Source of the DNA: Mycobacterium sp. 4858
Lineage (GTDB): Bacteria; Actinomycetota; Actinomycetes; Mycobacteriales; Mycobacteriaceae
NCBI RefSeq assembly: GCF_900240975.1
Contig: NZ_LT968775.1
Location: 1,116,001-1,180,000 of the forward strand
Direction of reading: 5' to 3'
DNA: 64,000 nucleotides
The notes beneath the pieces were generated by a model. The model searched no databases. It was not told the origin of the DNA and saw nothing but the letters and a program-made list of their open reading frames with translations. Each line of letters opens with the position of its first letter. Position 1 is the first letter of the stretch. Position numbers and translations under genes: made by a program. This document shows positions 45,946-55,042 of the stretch, in pieces.

Positions 45946-46677
45946 TCACCCCTCCAGCTCCCCGGAGACCCCCCGCTCGATCCCGGCTTGTGTGGTGGCC
46001 GGCAAGACGATGAGGCCGTCGAGTTCCCGGCGTGCCAAATCGTACGCGCGCCCGCGTTCCTGCGGTGTCGCCGCGGGATCCGAAGCCACCCGTAGCAGGT
46101 TCTGAGCCCGCGCAATCCGCTGCTGGTCGGCCCCGGAGAAGTCACTGCGACGCCTGCGCATCGCCTCTGTCTCGGCGGCGTTGAAGGCCGTCACGTAATC
46201 CTCGACGGCCTGCCGGTATTGCGCGGCGACGTCGCGGTCGTCGAGCAGGTCTTCGGCTTTGACGGGGCGCAGGAAGTCGGCTCGCAGCTTGGCTTTGTGG
46301 AAGGCCACCGTGAGCGGATCGCGCATGTCGGTCATGAGCGGGAAGTCGAGGAGCTTGGCGGCGTCGAGCTCATACGCGAGCCATCGCGCGTCGGTGCGGC
46401 CGTGCTCGTCGAGGACGCGGCGCAGCGACCGCCACCGTGCGACGTGATCGTCGCCGGTCCGCGGTGGCTCGGCCCGCGGTGTTTCGGCGTGGTCCGCACG
46501 CGGCGGTGGCTCCGCCTGTCGGCGGTTGGCCCCGAACGCGCGCACCGCCGCGACGGTCGCACCCGCCAGGGGCAGGATCACGATCAACAGCTCCGCCAAC
46601 CGGATGAGCACACCCACACGGCCAGGATGCCACCCCGGGGCCATCCGGCGCGGCCTCCCGTGGTGGTACTCGGCCAT
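45946..46677 (-). CDS. Membrane-anchored hypothetical protein
   Basis: A 243-aa protein with one N-terminal membrane helix (about 23-45, LIRLAELLIVILPLAGATVA) and a mostly helical cytoplasmic or periplasmic part rich in charged residues (RWRSLRRVLDEHGRTDARWL to the end). I do not recognise a characterised family, though the pattern is common in mycobacteria. The ATG at 46677 is one of several possible starts (another at 46644). Divergent from the transporter gene with 46 bp between. Confidence 0.7.
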   Translation of the reverse strand: MAEYHHGRPRRMAPGWHPGRVGVLIRLAELLIVILPLAGATVAAVRAFGANRRQAEPPPRADHAETPRAEPPRTGDDHVARWRSLRRVLDEHGRTDARWLAYELDAAKLLDFPLMTDMRDPLTVAFHKAKLRADFLRPVKAEDLLDDRDVAAQYRQAVEDYVTAFNAAETEAMRRRRSDFSGADQQRIARAQNLLRVASDPAATPQERGRAYDLARRELDGLIVLPATTQAGIERGVSGELEG

Positions 46678-46723
46678 CTCGGCACCGCTCCGAGGCCGGC
46701 GTGGCAGGCTGGCCGGTGTGACC

Positions 46724-47572
46724 ATGGCCGACGCGGCGCGCATAGCTTTCCAGGTCAGCCTCTTCGTGGTGATCCTCGGTTACGGGTTGACCGCGCGGTT
46801 CGCCGACGTCGCGTACGTGTTGCGCCTACCGGATCTATTGGCTCGCTCGTTGCTGGCCGTCATGGTCGCCGCGCCGGTCATTGCCGGTGTGCTGGTGGGG
46901 GTGCTCGACCTGCGCCCCCAGGTCGCCATCGCGCTTGTCACCCTGGCGATTTCACCGTTGCCGCCGTTGCTGCCGCGGCGCGGCGAAAAGGCGGGCGGGC
47001 GCGCTCAATACGGGCTAGGCCTCGTCCTGGTGCTCGCCGTCCTCGCGGTTCCGGTGATCTCGGTGGCCGCGCCACTGATCGGGCGGATGTTCGGGCGCCA
47101 GTATGTCGCAAGCCCCTGGGCGATCGCGGAACTGATGCTGATGTCCGTGGTGGCGCCGCTCTCCGCGGGAATGGCGATCCGAGCGCGGTGGCCGGCCGTC
47201 GCGGCGCGCATCGGGGGACCGATCGACCGCGTGCAGCGGTGGGCTCTGCCGGTGGCCATGGTCGTCCTCCTGATCGGCGCCGCGCCGAGCATGTGGAAAC
47301 TCCTGGGCGAATCGACGCTAGTGGCGATGGTGTTGTTCGTCGGCGGCACGGTCGTCGTCGGGCATGTGCTCGGCGGCCCCGAACGAGAGTCATCGGCGAT
47401 GCTGGCATTCGCCAGCAGCTGCCGGCACCCCGCGACGGCGTTGACGATCGCATCGGCGAACTTTCCCAACGCGGACGAACACGGGGCGGTCGCGCTCTAC
47501 GGGCTGATCACCGCCGCGGTGGGTGCGGTCTACACGTTTTGGATTCGACGGCGCGCGGTGACGCCGCCCTGA
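46724..47572 (+). CDS. BASS-type (bile acid:sodium symporter-like) membrane protein
   Basis: A 282-aa integral membrane protein with about eight to nine hydrophobic helices, closest in pattern to the bile acid:Na+ symporter/BASS and arsenite-permease-like family. Seen: repeated helix pairs and the conserved segment SCRHPATALTIASANFPNAD near the C terminus, which matches the crossover-helix region of BASS proteins. Its substrate is unknown. GTG at 46718 is an alternative start. Convergent with the SfLAP-like gene. Confidence 0.75.
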   Translation: MADAARIAFQVSLFVVILGYGLTARFADVAYVLRLPDLLARSLLAVMVAAPVIAGVLVGVLDLRPQVAIALVTLAISPLPPLLPRRGEKAGGRAQYGLGLVLVLAVLAVPVISVAAPLIGRMFGRQYVASPWAIAELMLMSVVAPLSAGMAIRARWPAVAARIGGPIDRVQRWALPVAMVVLLIGAAPSMWKLLGESTLVAMVLFVGGTVVVGHVLGGPERESSAMLAFASSCRHPATALTIASANFPNADEHGAVALYGLITAAVGAVYTFWIRRRAVTPP

Positions 47573-47584
47573 CTGGCGGGCCAG

Positions 47585-48265
47585 CTACAGAATCCCGAAG
47601 CCGCGCAGGGCTTTGATCGCGAACCAGGTACCGAAGACCACGCTCACCACGATCACGATCGGCCGGTCGTGTCCTTGCAGCCAGCCCAAGACCCTGTCCA
47701 GCAGGGCGCGCGATCGGTCAGGGAAAACCGCTGCCACGACGACGATGAGGAGATTCACGCTCGCGGCGAGCGCCACGAAGAGAACGTAGGAACCGACATT
47801 GGCGGGCCGGCTCAAATTCGCGGTGCCGATCACGCTGATGGCCCCGAGCGTGAAGACCCAGGCTTTCACCGACACGGCGATGACCCCGGCGCCGATGAAG
47901 AACGCTTTGGCGGGCGTGGCCGACGTCAGCATGGTCATCCACTTCGGCGGTGGCGCGTCGGGATCGTCGTCCGTCAGCAGCTCCCGCGCCGCGGTGACCA
48001 GCAGCAGCAGTGCCACCACCAACAGCGCGGTGGCAGCGATCCAGTGGTGTGGGCGGTCCGGGTCGGCGCTGCGCGCTCCCCAATGCAGGATGGTGCCGAA
48101 GATGAGGCCTTGCAGCAGGCGCGTACTGATGTGCCCCGCAACCCAGGCGCCGGCCGACCGCACGCGCGACGGGGTCCCCAGCAGCATGATCGTGATGACG
48201 ACTTCGATCGGCTCCAGTGCACAACCGAGGAGCAGCGGGACAAGGCCGCTCCACATCGCAAGCAC
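47585..48265 (-). CDS. GAP/SfLAP-family membrane protein (glycolipid-addressing)
   Basis: A 226-aa polytopic protein (six hydrophobic segments) of the GAP family. Its members include Sap, needed for sulfolipid-1 placement in M. tuberculosis, and Gap, needed for glycopeptidolipid transport in M. smegmatis. Typical features: PLLLGCALEPIEVVITIMLL, and the cytoplasmic loop DDDPDAPPPKW. Start GTG 48265 shares its G with the TAG stop of the upstream sulfatase gene (TAGTG), so translation is coupled. The coupling suggests that the two proteins handle the same sulfated or glycosylated lipid. Confidence 0.83.
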   Translation of the reverse strand: MLAMWSGLVPLLLGCALEPIEVVITIMLLGTPSRVRSAGAWVAGHISTRLLQGLIFGTILHWGARSADPDRPHHWIAATALLVVALLLLVTAARELLTDDDPDAPPPKWMTMLTSATPAKAFFIGAGVIAVSVKAWVFTLGAISVIGTANLSRPANVGSYVLFVALAASVNLLIVVVAAVFPDRSRALLDRVLGWLQGHDRPIVIVVSVVFGTWFAIKALRGFGIL

Positions 48266-50592
48266 TATTGCGCCCCGAGCGCGGCGCGCATCTCCGCCTC
48301 GGCGATCGCCGCGGCCAGATCGGTGGGATGCGGGTGCACGGTGGCGTCGATGCGGTCGATTCGGCCGGTGAACCGGAAATCGTGCCCGTAGGGCGCGACC
48401 GGGGAGCCGGTGTCGGTGCCCACGTCCAATGTCTCGCCGCTCATCGAGAAGCGGAACGGGACCGTGCGTTCGACGCGGCCGCCTGCCGCGGTGATGTCGT
48501 TGACACGCAGCGACACCGAGGCGCCTTTGCCCAGACCGCCGCCGTCATACTCGAACGAAAGGCCCAATGCGACAGGGCCTTCCGGCAGCGGCTCGGCCGC
48601 CGCGATGGTCGTGAGCTCATGACCCAGGTAGTTGTAGGCGAAGCGGGGAATGCCGTGCTCCAAGTACAAGCTCCACCCGGCCATCGCGCCCCCGATGCAG
48701 ATGACCACGCCCTGAGCGCCCCCCACCGGAATGGTCAGCTGCGCCCGCAAATCGAACGAGGTGCTGGCGTAGCTCAATGTCACGGGTTCGGGGATGCGCA
48801 CCTGCCCGGCGTAGTAGGTGATCGAGGTGCGCTCGGCCAGCAGGCTCGGCCGGTTTGCGGGAAAGGCGCGGGCCAGCGTCGCGTCGCTGAGCGGATAGAC
48901 GTCGTATTTCCGCGCCTCGGCATCGAACACGGCCTGCAGCTCCGCGAGCTTGTCGGGCCGTTGCGCGGCCAGGTCGATGCCCTGGCTGAAATCGTCGGTC
49001 AGGTGGTAGAGCTCCCAGCGTTCGGTGTCGCCGAACGGGGTGGCGCGCTGGGCGCGGACCCAGGGCAGTCGACCGTGAAAACACGAGGCGATCCAACCAT
49101 CGTGGTACACAGCGCGATTGCCGAAGATCTCGAAATACTGCGTGGTCCGCCGACCTGCTGCGGCGGGGTCGTCGAACGAGTACCGCATGCTGACACCCTC
49201 GATCGGCTTCTGTTCGACGCCGTTGACACACGTGGGCATCTCGATGCCGGCGGCTTCCAGGATCGTCGGCACGATGTCGATGACGTGGTGGAACTGGCTG
49301 CGCTGCTCCCCCGCCGCCGCGATGCCCCGCGGCCATGAGATCGCCAGTCCATTGCGGGTTCCCCCGAAGTGGGAAGCCACTTGTTTCATCCACTGAAACG
49401 GTGCGTCGAGCGCCCAGGCCCAGCCCACGTTGTAGTGGTTTTCGCAGCGGGGCGTGCCGAAGTCGGCGATGTGGGCCAGCAACCACTCGGGATCCTCGGG
49501 CATGCCGTTCTGGAAGGCCGGTGAGCTCCACGCGCCGTGCAGCGTCCCTTCCGCGGACGCACCGTTGTCGCCGCACAGGTAGATGAACAACGTGTTCTCC
49601 CAATGACCTAACGCGTCGACGGCGTCGATCACCCGTGCGACCTGGGCATCGGTGTGGGCCAAAAACCCGGCGTAGACCTCCATCAACCGCCGGGCCACCG
49701 GCTTGTAGCGGTCGTCGTAGTCCGCCCACGCGGGTATCTGCTCGGGTCGCGGCGTCAACCCGGTGCCGGCGGGGATGATGCCCATTTCCAGCTGGCGGGC
49801 GTAGATGCTTTCCCGAAGGGCATCCCAGCCGTCATCGAATCGGCCGGCGAAGCGGTCCGACCATTCCGGCCACACCTGGTGGGGGCTGTGGGTGGCGCCG
49901 GGCGCGAAGTACAGGAAGAACGGCTTGTCCGGCGCGGACGTCTTCTGCAGCCGGATCCAGTCGATCGCCTTGTCGGCGAGGTCTTCGGTCAGGTGGTAGT
50001 CGTCCCGTCCCAGGTACGGCTCGACGGGCGTGGTCTGGTCGTAGAGCGCGGGTTCGTACTGCGAAGTGTCCCCGCCCAGAAATCCGTAGAAACGTTCGAA
50101 CCCGAGTCCGGTCGGCCAGCGGTCGAACGGGCCGGCGGGCCCGATCTCCCAGATCGGGGTGAAGTGCGCTTTGCCGAACAGCGCCGTGCTGTAGCCGTTC
50201 ATCCGCAGCACCTGGGCGACGGTGGCGGTGCTCTGCGGTATCACACTGTCGTAACCCGGGAATCCGTAGGCGATCTCGCAGATGGTGCCCATGTGCGCGC
50301 TGTGGTGATTGCGACCGGTCAGCAGGGCGGCGCGCGTCGGTGAGCACAGCGCGGTCGTGTGGAATTGGTTGTAGCGCAACCCGGCGCCCGCGACGCGGTC
50401 CAGTGCGGGTGTCGGCACCGGCCCACCGAAGGTCGACGCGGCGCCGAACCCGACATCGTCGAGCAACACCACGACGATGTTGGGCGCGCCGGCGGGTGGG
50501 GAGACGATCGACGGTCTTACCGGCGTGGAGTCGGCCGCCGACGGGTTGAGGTCCCCGCCGAATCGTGTGTCCCCGCGGGGCTGGTCGACCAT
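48265..50592 (-). CDS. Arylsulfatase (type I, formylglycine-dependent; AtsD-like)
   Basis: A 775-aa sulfatase, hydrolysing sulfate esters. The formylglycine signature is CSPTRAALLTG with Cys83 to be oxidised, metal-binding VVVLLDDVGFG at 39-49 and GKAHFTP. Length and C-terminal beta-sandwich (about 590-775) match M. tuberculosis AtsD (Rv0663). No signal peptide is visible, so it may act in the cytoplasm. The GAP-family membrane gene follows with a one-base overlap. The start ATG 50592 leaves 94 bp to the next gene upstream. Confidence 0.93.
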   Translation of the reverse strand: MVDQPRGDTRFGGDLNPSAADSTPVRPSIVSPPAGAPNIVVVLLDDVGFGAASTFGGPVPTPALDRVAGAGLRYNQFHTTALCSPTRAALLTGRNHHSAHMGTICEIAYGFPGYDSVIPQSTATVAQVLRMNGYSTALFGKAHFTPIWEIGPAGPFDRWPTGLGFERFYGFLGGDTSQYEPALYDQTTPVEPYLGRDDYHLTEDLADKAIDWIRLQKTSAPDKPFFLYFAPGATHSPHQVWPEWSDRFAGRFDDGWDALRESIYARQLEMGIIPAGTGLTPRPEQIPAWADYDDRYKPVARRLMEVYAGFLAHTDAQVARVIDAVDALGHWENTLFIYLCGDNGASAEGTLHGAWSSPAFQNGMPEDPEWLLAHIADFGTPRCENHYNVGWAWALDAPFQWMKQVASHFGGTRNGLAISWPRGIAAAGEQRSQFHHVIDIVPTILEAAGIEMPTCVNGVEQKPIEGVSMRYSFDDPAAAGRRTTQYFEIFGNRAVYHDGWIASCFHGRLPWVRAQRATPFGDTERWELYHLTDDFSQGIDLAAQRPDKLAELQAVFDAEARKYDVYPLSDATLARAFPANRPSLLAERTSITYYAGQVRIPEPVTLSYASTSFDLRAQLTIPVGGAQGVVICIGGAMAGWSLYLEHGIPRFAYNYLGHELTTIAAAEPLPEGPVALGLSFEYDGGGLGKGASVSLRVNDITAAGGRVERTVPFRFSMSGETLDVGTDTGSPVAPYGHDFRFTGRIDRIDATVHPHPTDLAAAIAEAEMRAALGAQ

Positions 50593-50686
50593 GGCGCCTC
50601 CTGGTGCTGGTGCAGCGGATCTCCCGGCTGTCCCCCAGGCAACTCGGCAGCCTCACCGTAGCGGACGGGAAGGCTCTCCACCGGCC

Positions 50687-51919
50687 TCACGTCTGCGGTC
50701 GCACGCCGAATACATCGCGAAACAGCGCCTGCCGCAGTGCGAGTTCGCGCGGGTCGCTCCACAGGTGAAAACCCAGCCGATTCATCACGTAGGCGAACCC
50801 GACGCCGGTGTCCGGGTCGGCGCAGCCGAACGAGCCGCCGAAGCCGGGAGTGCCGAAGGCCTTGTCCGAGGAGCCGAAGGCGAAGTGCGGCACCGGTTTA
50901 CAGAATCCGAGCGAATATGCCACGTCCACGTTCATGACCTTGTCGGCAGCGCCCCGACTCGGGGCGTGCGCCGGCGCCGTCAGCGCCTCGAGGGTGTCCC
51001 CGCCGACGCCCAGTTCGGCTCCCCCGGTGGCGGCGCTGCCGTAGAGCCGCGCGACCGCCCGGGCGGTGCCGATGCCGTTGGCCGACGGGATCTCGACCCT
51101 GCGCACCTCGTCGCGGTTGTAATCGCCGTTGAACGCATTGACGCCGCGCGGGACCCCGATGGTGCGCGCGGTCAGGCCGACCGGATTGAGCGAGGCGCCG
51201 ACGAATCCGGGCGGCATCACGTTCAGATGCAGCAGCGTCTCTGCGCGCGCCCAGTTATGGACGTGCGCCACCCGCTCGCGATCGACCGAATCCGGCAGCC
51301 CGATGTGCAGGTCCAGTCCCAGCGGCCGGACGACTTCGTCGGCCATGAAGCGGCCCAGCGTGCGGCCGGCCGGGTCGGTCCGGCGGATCAGCTCGGATTC
51401 GTACCAGCCGAGCGTGATCGCGTGGTAGCCGTGCCGTGTCCCGGGACGCCACGCCGGTACCTGCGCTGCGAGGATCGGCGAGAGCCTGGCGGGGTCCGCG
51501 ACGTCGGCCAGCGTGGGCTTCGGTTTGAGCGCGCACAGCCCGGCCTGATGCCCGAGGAGTTGCCGGACGGTCACCTCGGCCTTGCCCGCCTGCGCGAATT
51601 CCGGCCAGTACTCGGCCACCCGGGCGTCATAGGAGATGAGCCCCCGGGACACCGCCACGGCCACGACCAGGGCGGCGACCCCTTTGGTCGTGGAGAACAT
51701 GTTGACCATGGTGTCGGGCCGCCAGGGCACCCTGGCCGACCCGTTTCGATAGCCGCCCCACAGGTCGACGACCTTGACCCCGTCCCGGTAGACCGCGACG
51801 GCTGCGCCAACTTCCGCGCCGTCGCGGAAACTGGCGCGGAAGGCGTCGGCAACCTTTCCGTAGCCGGTGTCGACGTCGCCACAAATCCGATCCGCCGGCA
51901 CCGCAACCTTGAGCACCAT
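50687..51919 (-). CDS. Serine beta-lactamase-fold esterase (LipL-like)
   Basis: A 410-aa protein of the class C beta-lactamase/esterase EstB group. The Ser-x-x-Lys motif is STTK in NMFSTTKGVAALV, the YxN-like Tyr in YHAITLGWYE, and GFGGSFGCADP near the C terminus in place of the KTG box. It likely acts as a carboxylesterase, and could bind beta-lactams weakly. No signal peptide. ATG 51919 has GGAGG seven bases upstream and is preferred to the open frame at 51934. A FAAL gene lies upstream on the same strand, 76 bp away. Confidence 0.88.
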   Translation of the reverse strand: MVLKVAVPADRICGDVDTGYGKVADAFRASFRDGAEVGAAVAVYRDGVKVVDLWGGYRNGSARVPWRPDTMVNMFSTTKGVAALVVAVAVSRGLISYDARVAEYWPEFAQAGKAEVTVRQLLGHQAGLCALKPKPTLADVADPARLSPILAAQVPAWRPGTRHGYHAITLGWYESELIRRTDPAGRTLGRFMADEVVRPLGLDLHIGLPDSVDRERVAHVHNWARAETLLHLNVMPPGFVGASLNPVGLTARTIGVPRGVNAFNGDYNRDEVRRVEIPSANGIGTARAVARLYGSAATGGAELGVGGDTLEALTAPAHAPSRGAADKVMNVDVAYSLGFCKPVPHFAFGSSDKAFGTPGFGGSFGCADPDTGVGFAYVMNRLGFHLWSDPRELALRQALFRDVFGVRPQT

Positions 51920-51995
51920 CGTTCGCCTCCGCAAGGGAGACTAAGTCAACCGCGCCGCGAGGGCCCCGCTTTTCGGCCGTCCCGCCGCGGCGGGG

Positions 51996-53831
51996 TCAGT
52001 GGCTGCCCAGGCTGCCGCTCAGGTATTGGGAGCGGCAGGCCCGGCGCGCCAGCTTGCCGCTGGTGGTGCGTGGAATGGCGCCGGCTGGCAGGAAACGCAC
52101 GTCGGCCACGGGCAGCCCGTGGCGGCGCGAGACCGCGGCACGGATCGCCGCGATCGCCGGCTGCGGGTCGGCGCGGCTGGTGCCCGCCGCCCGCTCGGCG
52201 ACGATCACCAGCTGTTGACCGGTGCCCTCGGCCGGCACCGCGAAGGCGGTCACGTACCCGCGCCGTACGAGCGGGGACGCTTCGGCGACGGTCGCCTCGA
52301 TGTCTTGCGGGTAGTGGTTGAGGCCGTCGACGCTGACCATGTCGGCGATCCGGCCCGTGACGTACAGCTCGCCGTCGAGGTGGGTGCCCAGGTCGCCGGT
52401 CCGCAGCCACGAGCGTTCGACGCTTGCCCCCTCGGCGTGGCTGCCCGCGGCGAGCCGCGACTGCAGCCGGGCGCCGAACGCGCGCCGGGTGTCGTCGGGC
52501 AGCCCCCAGTAGCCCCGGCCGACGTTGTTGCCCTGTATCCAGATCTCGCCGATATGGCCGTCGGGCAGCTCGGTCCCGGTGTCCGGGTCGACGATGACGG
52601 CCCATTCGCTGCGGCCGACCTGACCGCAGGAGACCTGCGCGACCGCTCCCGGGGCGTCCGCAGCGACCCGCACCGCGCGACCGGCGCCCAGCTCGTCACG
52701 GTCGAAATAGGCGGCGGTCGCCTGGGCGTCGGGGGCGATGGTCGCGACGAACAGGGTGGCCTCGGCGATGCCGTACGACGGCTTGAACGCCGTGGGCTTC
52801 AACCCGTACGGGGCGAACGCCTTGTTGAAGGTGGTGATCGCGTCGATGCTGACCGGTTCGGAACCGATGATCAGCACCACGTTGCTCAGGTCGACGTCCT
52901 CACCCGGGGCGGGCAGACCCCGCTGGGCCGCCCATTCGTAGGCGAAGTTCGGCGCCGCCGTGACGGCGCGGCCCGCCTGGGCGGACAAGGCCTTGATCCA
53001 GCGCTGCGGCCTGCGGACGAACGCGGCGGGCGACATCAGTGTCGAGTGTCCCCCGTACACCGCCGGGAAGCCGATCATCGACAGGCCCATGTCGTGGTAG
53101 AGCGGCAACCAGCTCACCCCGTGGGTGTCGCGGTCGAGCAGGTCGATCGAAAGGATCATCTGCACCAGGTTGGTGCCGACGGCTCGGTGCGTGACCTCCA
53201 CGCCCACCGGGGGCCGGGTCGAACCCGACGTGTACTGCAGGTGGGAGACGTCGTCATGACGTAACTCGGTGGGGGCGAAGGATCCCCGCTCCGAGTCGGG
53301 GATCTCGTCGATGACGATGACTCGCGGCCGCTGCAGTTGCGGAAGGGTGCTCAGAAAATCCTCGACCGCGCCCCGCGCCGCCGCCGTCGTCAACACGACC
53401 GTCGGCTCAGAGTCGCGCAGCGCGGTATCGAGACGTTCCGCATGCCCGGGCAACTCCGGTGCGAACAGCGGCACGGCGATGGTTCCGGCCTTGATCGCCG
53501 CGTAGAAACCCATCACATAGTCGAGGCTCTGCGGCGCCAGCACCGCGACGCGCTCGCCGCGGCTCGCCGCCTGTTGCACGCGCGCGCCGATGGCTTCCAA
53601 CCGGACCCCGAACTGCTTCCACGTCACCTCTTCGACCAGCCCGTCGGCCGATCGGCTGTAGTCCAGGAACCGGTACGCCACGGCGTCACCGACGTTCGCG
53701 ATGTTGCGATCGATCAGCGAGATCAGCGTGACGTCCGGCGGCGGCATGACGTTGCCGTCGGCGTCCAGGCAGTCCTCGATCTCGAGCAGGCCGGGGCCAC
53801 CCTCGGCGTGCCGGCGCAAACCGAATTCCAT
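51996..53831 (-). CDS. Fatty-acyl-AMP ligase (FAAL/FadD type)
   Basis: A 611-aa adenylating enzyme of the FadD group that activates fatty acids as acyl-adenylates, usually for a polyketide synthase. Motif A3-like LQYTSGSTRPPVGVEVTH, LPLYHDMGLSMIGF, the LRTGDLG core and the terminal GKLARRACRSQYL, typical of FAALs and containing the catalytic Lys, are present. No polyketide synthase, MmpL or PapA gene is in the window, so its partner must be elsewhere. ATG 53831 chosen from the family N terminus; the open frame continues to 53891. Confidence 0.9.
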   Translation of the reverse strand: MEFGLRRHAEGGPGLLEIEDCLDADGNVMPPPDVTLISLIDRNIANVGDAVAYRFLDYSRSADGLVEEVTWKQFGVRLEAIGARVQQAASRGERVAVLAPQSLDYVMGFYAAIKAGTIAVPLFAPELPGHAERLDTALRDSEPTVVLTTAAARGAVEDFLSTLPQLQRPRVIVIDEIPDSERGSFAPTELRHDDVSHLQYTSGSTRPPVGVEVTHRAVGTNLVQMILSIDLLDRDTHGVSWLPLYHDMGLSMIGFPAVYGGHSTLMSPAAFVRRPQRWIKALSAQAGRAVTAAPNFAYEWAAQRGLPAPGEDVDLSNVVLIIGSEPVSIDAITTFNKAFAPYGLKPTAFKPSYGIAEATLFVATIAPDAQATAAYFDRDELGAGRAVRVAADAPGAVAQVSCGQVGRSEWAVIVDPDTGTELPDGHIGEIWIQGNNVGRGYWGLPDDTRRAFGARLQSRLAAGSHAEGASVERSWLRTGDLGTHLDGELYVTGRIADMVSVDGLNHYPQDIEATVAEASPLVRRGYVTAFAVPAEGTGQQLVIVAERAAGTSRADPQPAIAAIRAAVSRRHGLPVADVRFLPAGAIPRTTSGKLARRACRSQYLSGSLGSH

Positions 53832-54062
53832 GCAATTACTGTAGGCAAGCCCACGCCGCGCCTGGCCCGCCGCGACGGTGATCATCCGCACTCCGCCCGT
53901 GAAGGACGTTCGCGGGGAACCGCATTCGGGCCGGTTCCTGGCGGTCGCGCTTTCGGGCCGCGGCGCGGCCGGCGAACCCCACCCGGGAGACGCAAGGCGT
54001 GGGCGGTAGCCTACGCGCGAGCGACACGCAGGGTCGTCGATGAATGCAGGCGGGGGTTGGTC

Positions 54063-54530
54063 ATGTCAGGCAGGACGTTTTCATTCGAGGTCAACCGCAC
54101 CAGCACCGCGCCCGCCGCGACGCTGTTCCGGCTCGTGACCGACGGCGCCAACTGGTCGAAGTGGGCCAAGCCCATCGTCGTGCAGTCGAGCTGGGCGCGG
54201 CAGGGCGATCCCGCGCCCGGCGGGATCGGGGCCATCCGCAAGGTGGGACTATGGCCGGTACTGGTGCAGGAAGAGACCGTCGAGTACGAGCAGGATCGCC
54301 GGCATGCCTACAAGCTCGTCGGCCCCCCGACCCCGGCCAAGGACTATTCGGGTGAGGTGGTGTTCACGCCGAACCCGGCCGGTGGAACCGACATCCGCTG
54401 GACCGGTTCGTTCACCGAGGGTGTGCGCGGGACGGGTCCGGTGGTGCGTGCCGCCATGGCCGGTGCGGTCCGATACTTCGCCAGCCAGCTGGTGAAAGCG
54501 GCCGAACGTGAATCTGGCAGCGCGCGATAA
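54063..54530 (+). CDS. SRPBCC/polyketide-cyclase-like protein
   Basis: A 155-aa START-like lipid/ligand-binding domain protein: RTFSFEVNRTSTAPAATLFR with the first beta strand and helix, GANWSKWAKPIVVQ, and GGTDIRWTGSFTEGVRGTG. Mycobacteria have many such proteins, and functions range from lipid carriage to cyclase activity; none can be chosen here. The ATG 54063 starts the fold; an in-frame opening back to 53337 is antisense to the FAAL gene and is rejected. Divergent from the FAAL gene (231 bp). Confidence 0.85.
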   Translation: MSGRTFSFEVNRTSTAPAATLFRLVTDGANWSKWAKPIVVQSSWARQGDPAPGGIGAIRKVGLWPVLVQEETVEYEQDRRHAYKLVGPPTPAKDYSGEVVFTPNPAGGTDIRWTGSFTEGVRGTGPVVRAAMAGAVRYFASQLVKAAERESGSAR

Positions 54531-54662
54531 GGGCAGCGGCGAATTGCTTTGTGTGCGTGGCTTGCTCGCGCTCGTTGCGTATTTGAGCGCGTAACGATCA
54601 GCAGCCCGCTGCGAACTGCTTTCTCGCGGCGCTTCTCACTCAAGCGTGAGGTCGCCAACCTC

Positions 54663-54773
54663 TCACCAGCTGCAAACCAGACCTCCCGGGGACTGGGTGC
54701 AGGTGCACCCCGACGTGGTTAACGCACTGCAGGTGATCATCAGGGCAACGATGATTCTGGTGACTTGCGACAT
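54663..54773 (-). CDS. 36-aa Cys-rich lipoprotein-like peptide
   Basis: A very small gene not seen in long-ORF searches. The product, starting MSQVTRIIVALMITCSALTT, has a charged N terminus and hydrophobic core, then the lipobox-like TSGC (Cys23), and ends with CTCTQSPGGLVCSW. Five Cys in 36 residues. GGAG lies seven bases before the ATG at 54773. It would be exported and perhaps lipid-anchored, leaving a 14-residue mature peptide with up to three Cys. No family is recognised. Evidence is composition, signal and ribosome binding site; expression is unproven. Confidence 0.55.
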   Translation of the reverse strand: MSQVTRIIVALMITCSALTTSGCTCTQSPGGLVCSW

Positions 54774-55042
54774 GACTCAACTCCGTCATCCTCGTGCTGA
54801 ACTTAATGCCCGAGGGCATTAACGTTCCGCTCGTCGGAGTCGGATCGTCAGGGTCTTTCGACCTCAAATTCCGCCGTACCCCGTGGCCGGCCGGCGTGCA
54901 GCCACCGCATCGATCCCACCGCCGGGGCGGGGTGGCCGTTGGTTTCCACAGCCGGTGCGGGCGCGGCACACGATGGCGCCGGTTAACGTCTCGCTTGGGC
55001 GATTGTCTTTCGCACCGGTCGACGGGCGTTACGCACGGATGG

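Noticed and set aside
53337..54062. Upstream extension of the SRPBCC gene
   Set aside because: The extension is antisense to the FAAL gene, with Arg-rich composition; the fold starts at the ATG 54063.
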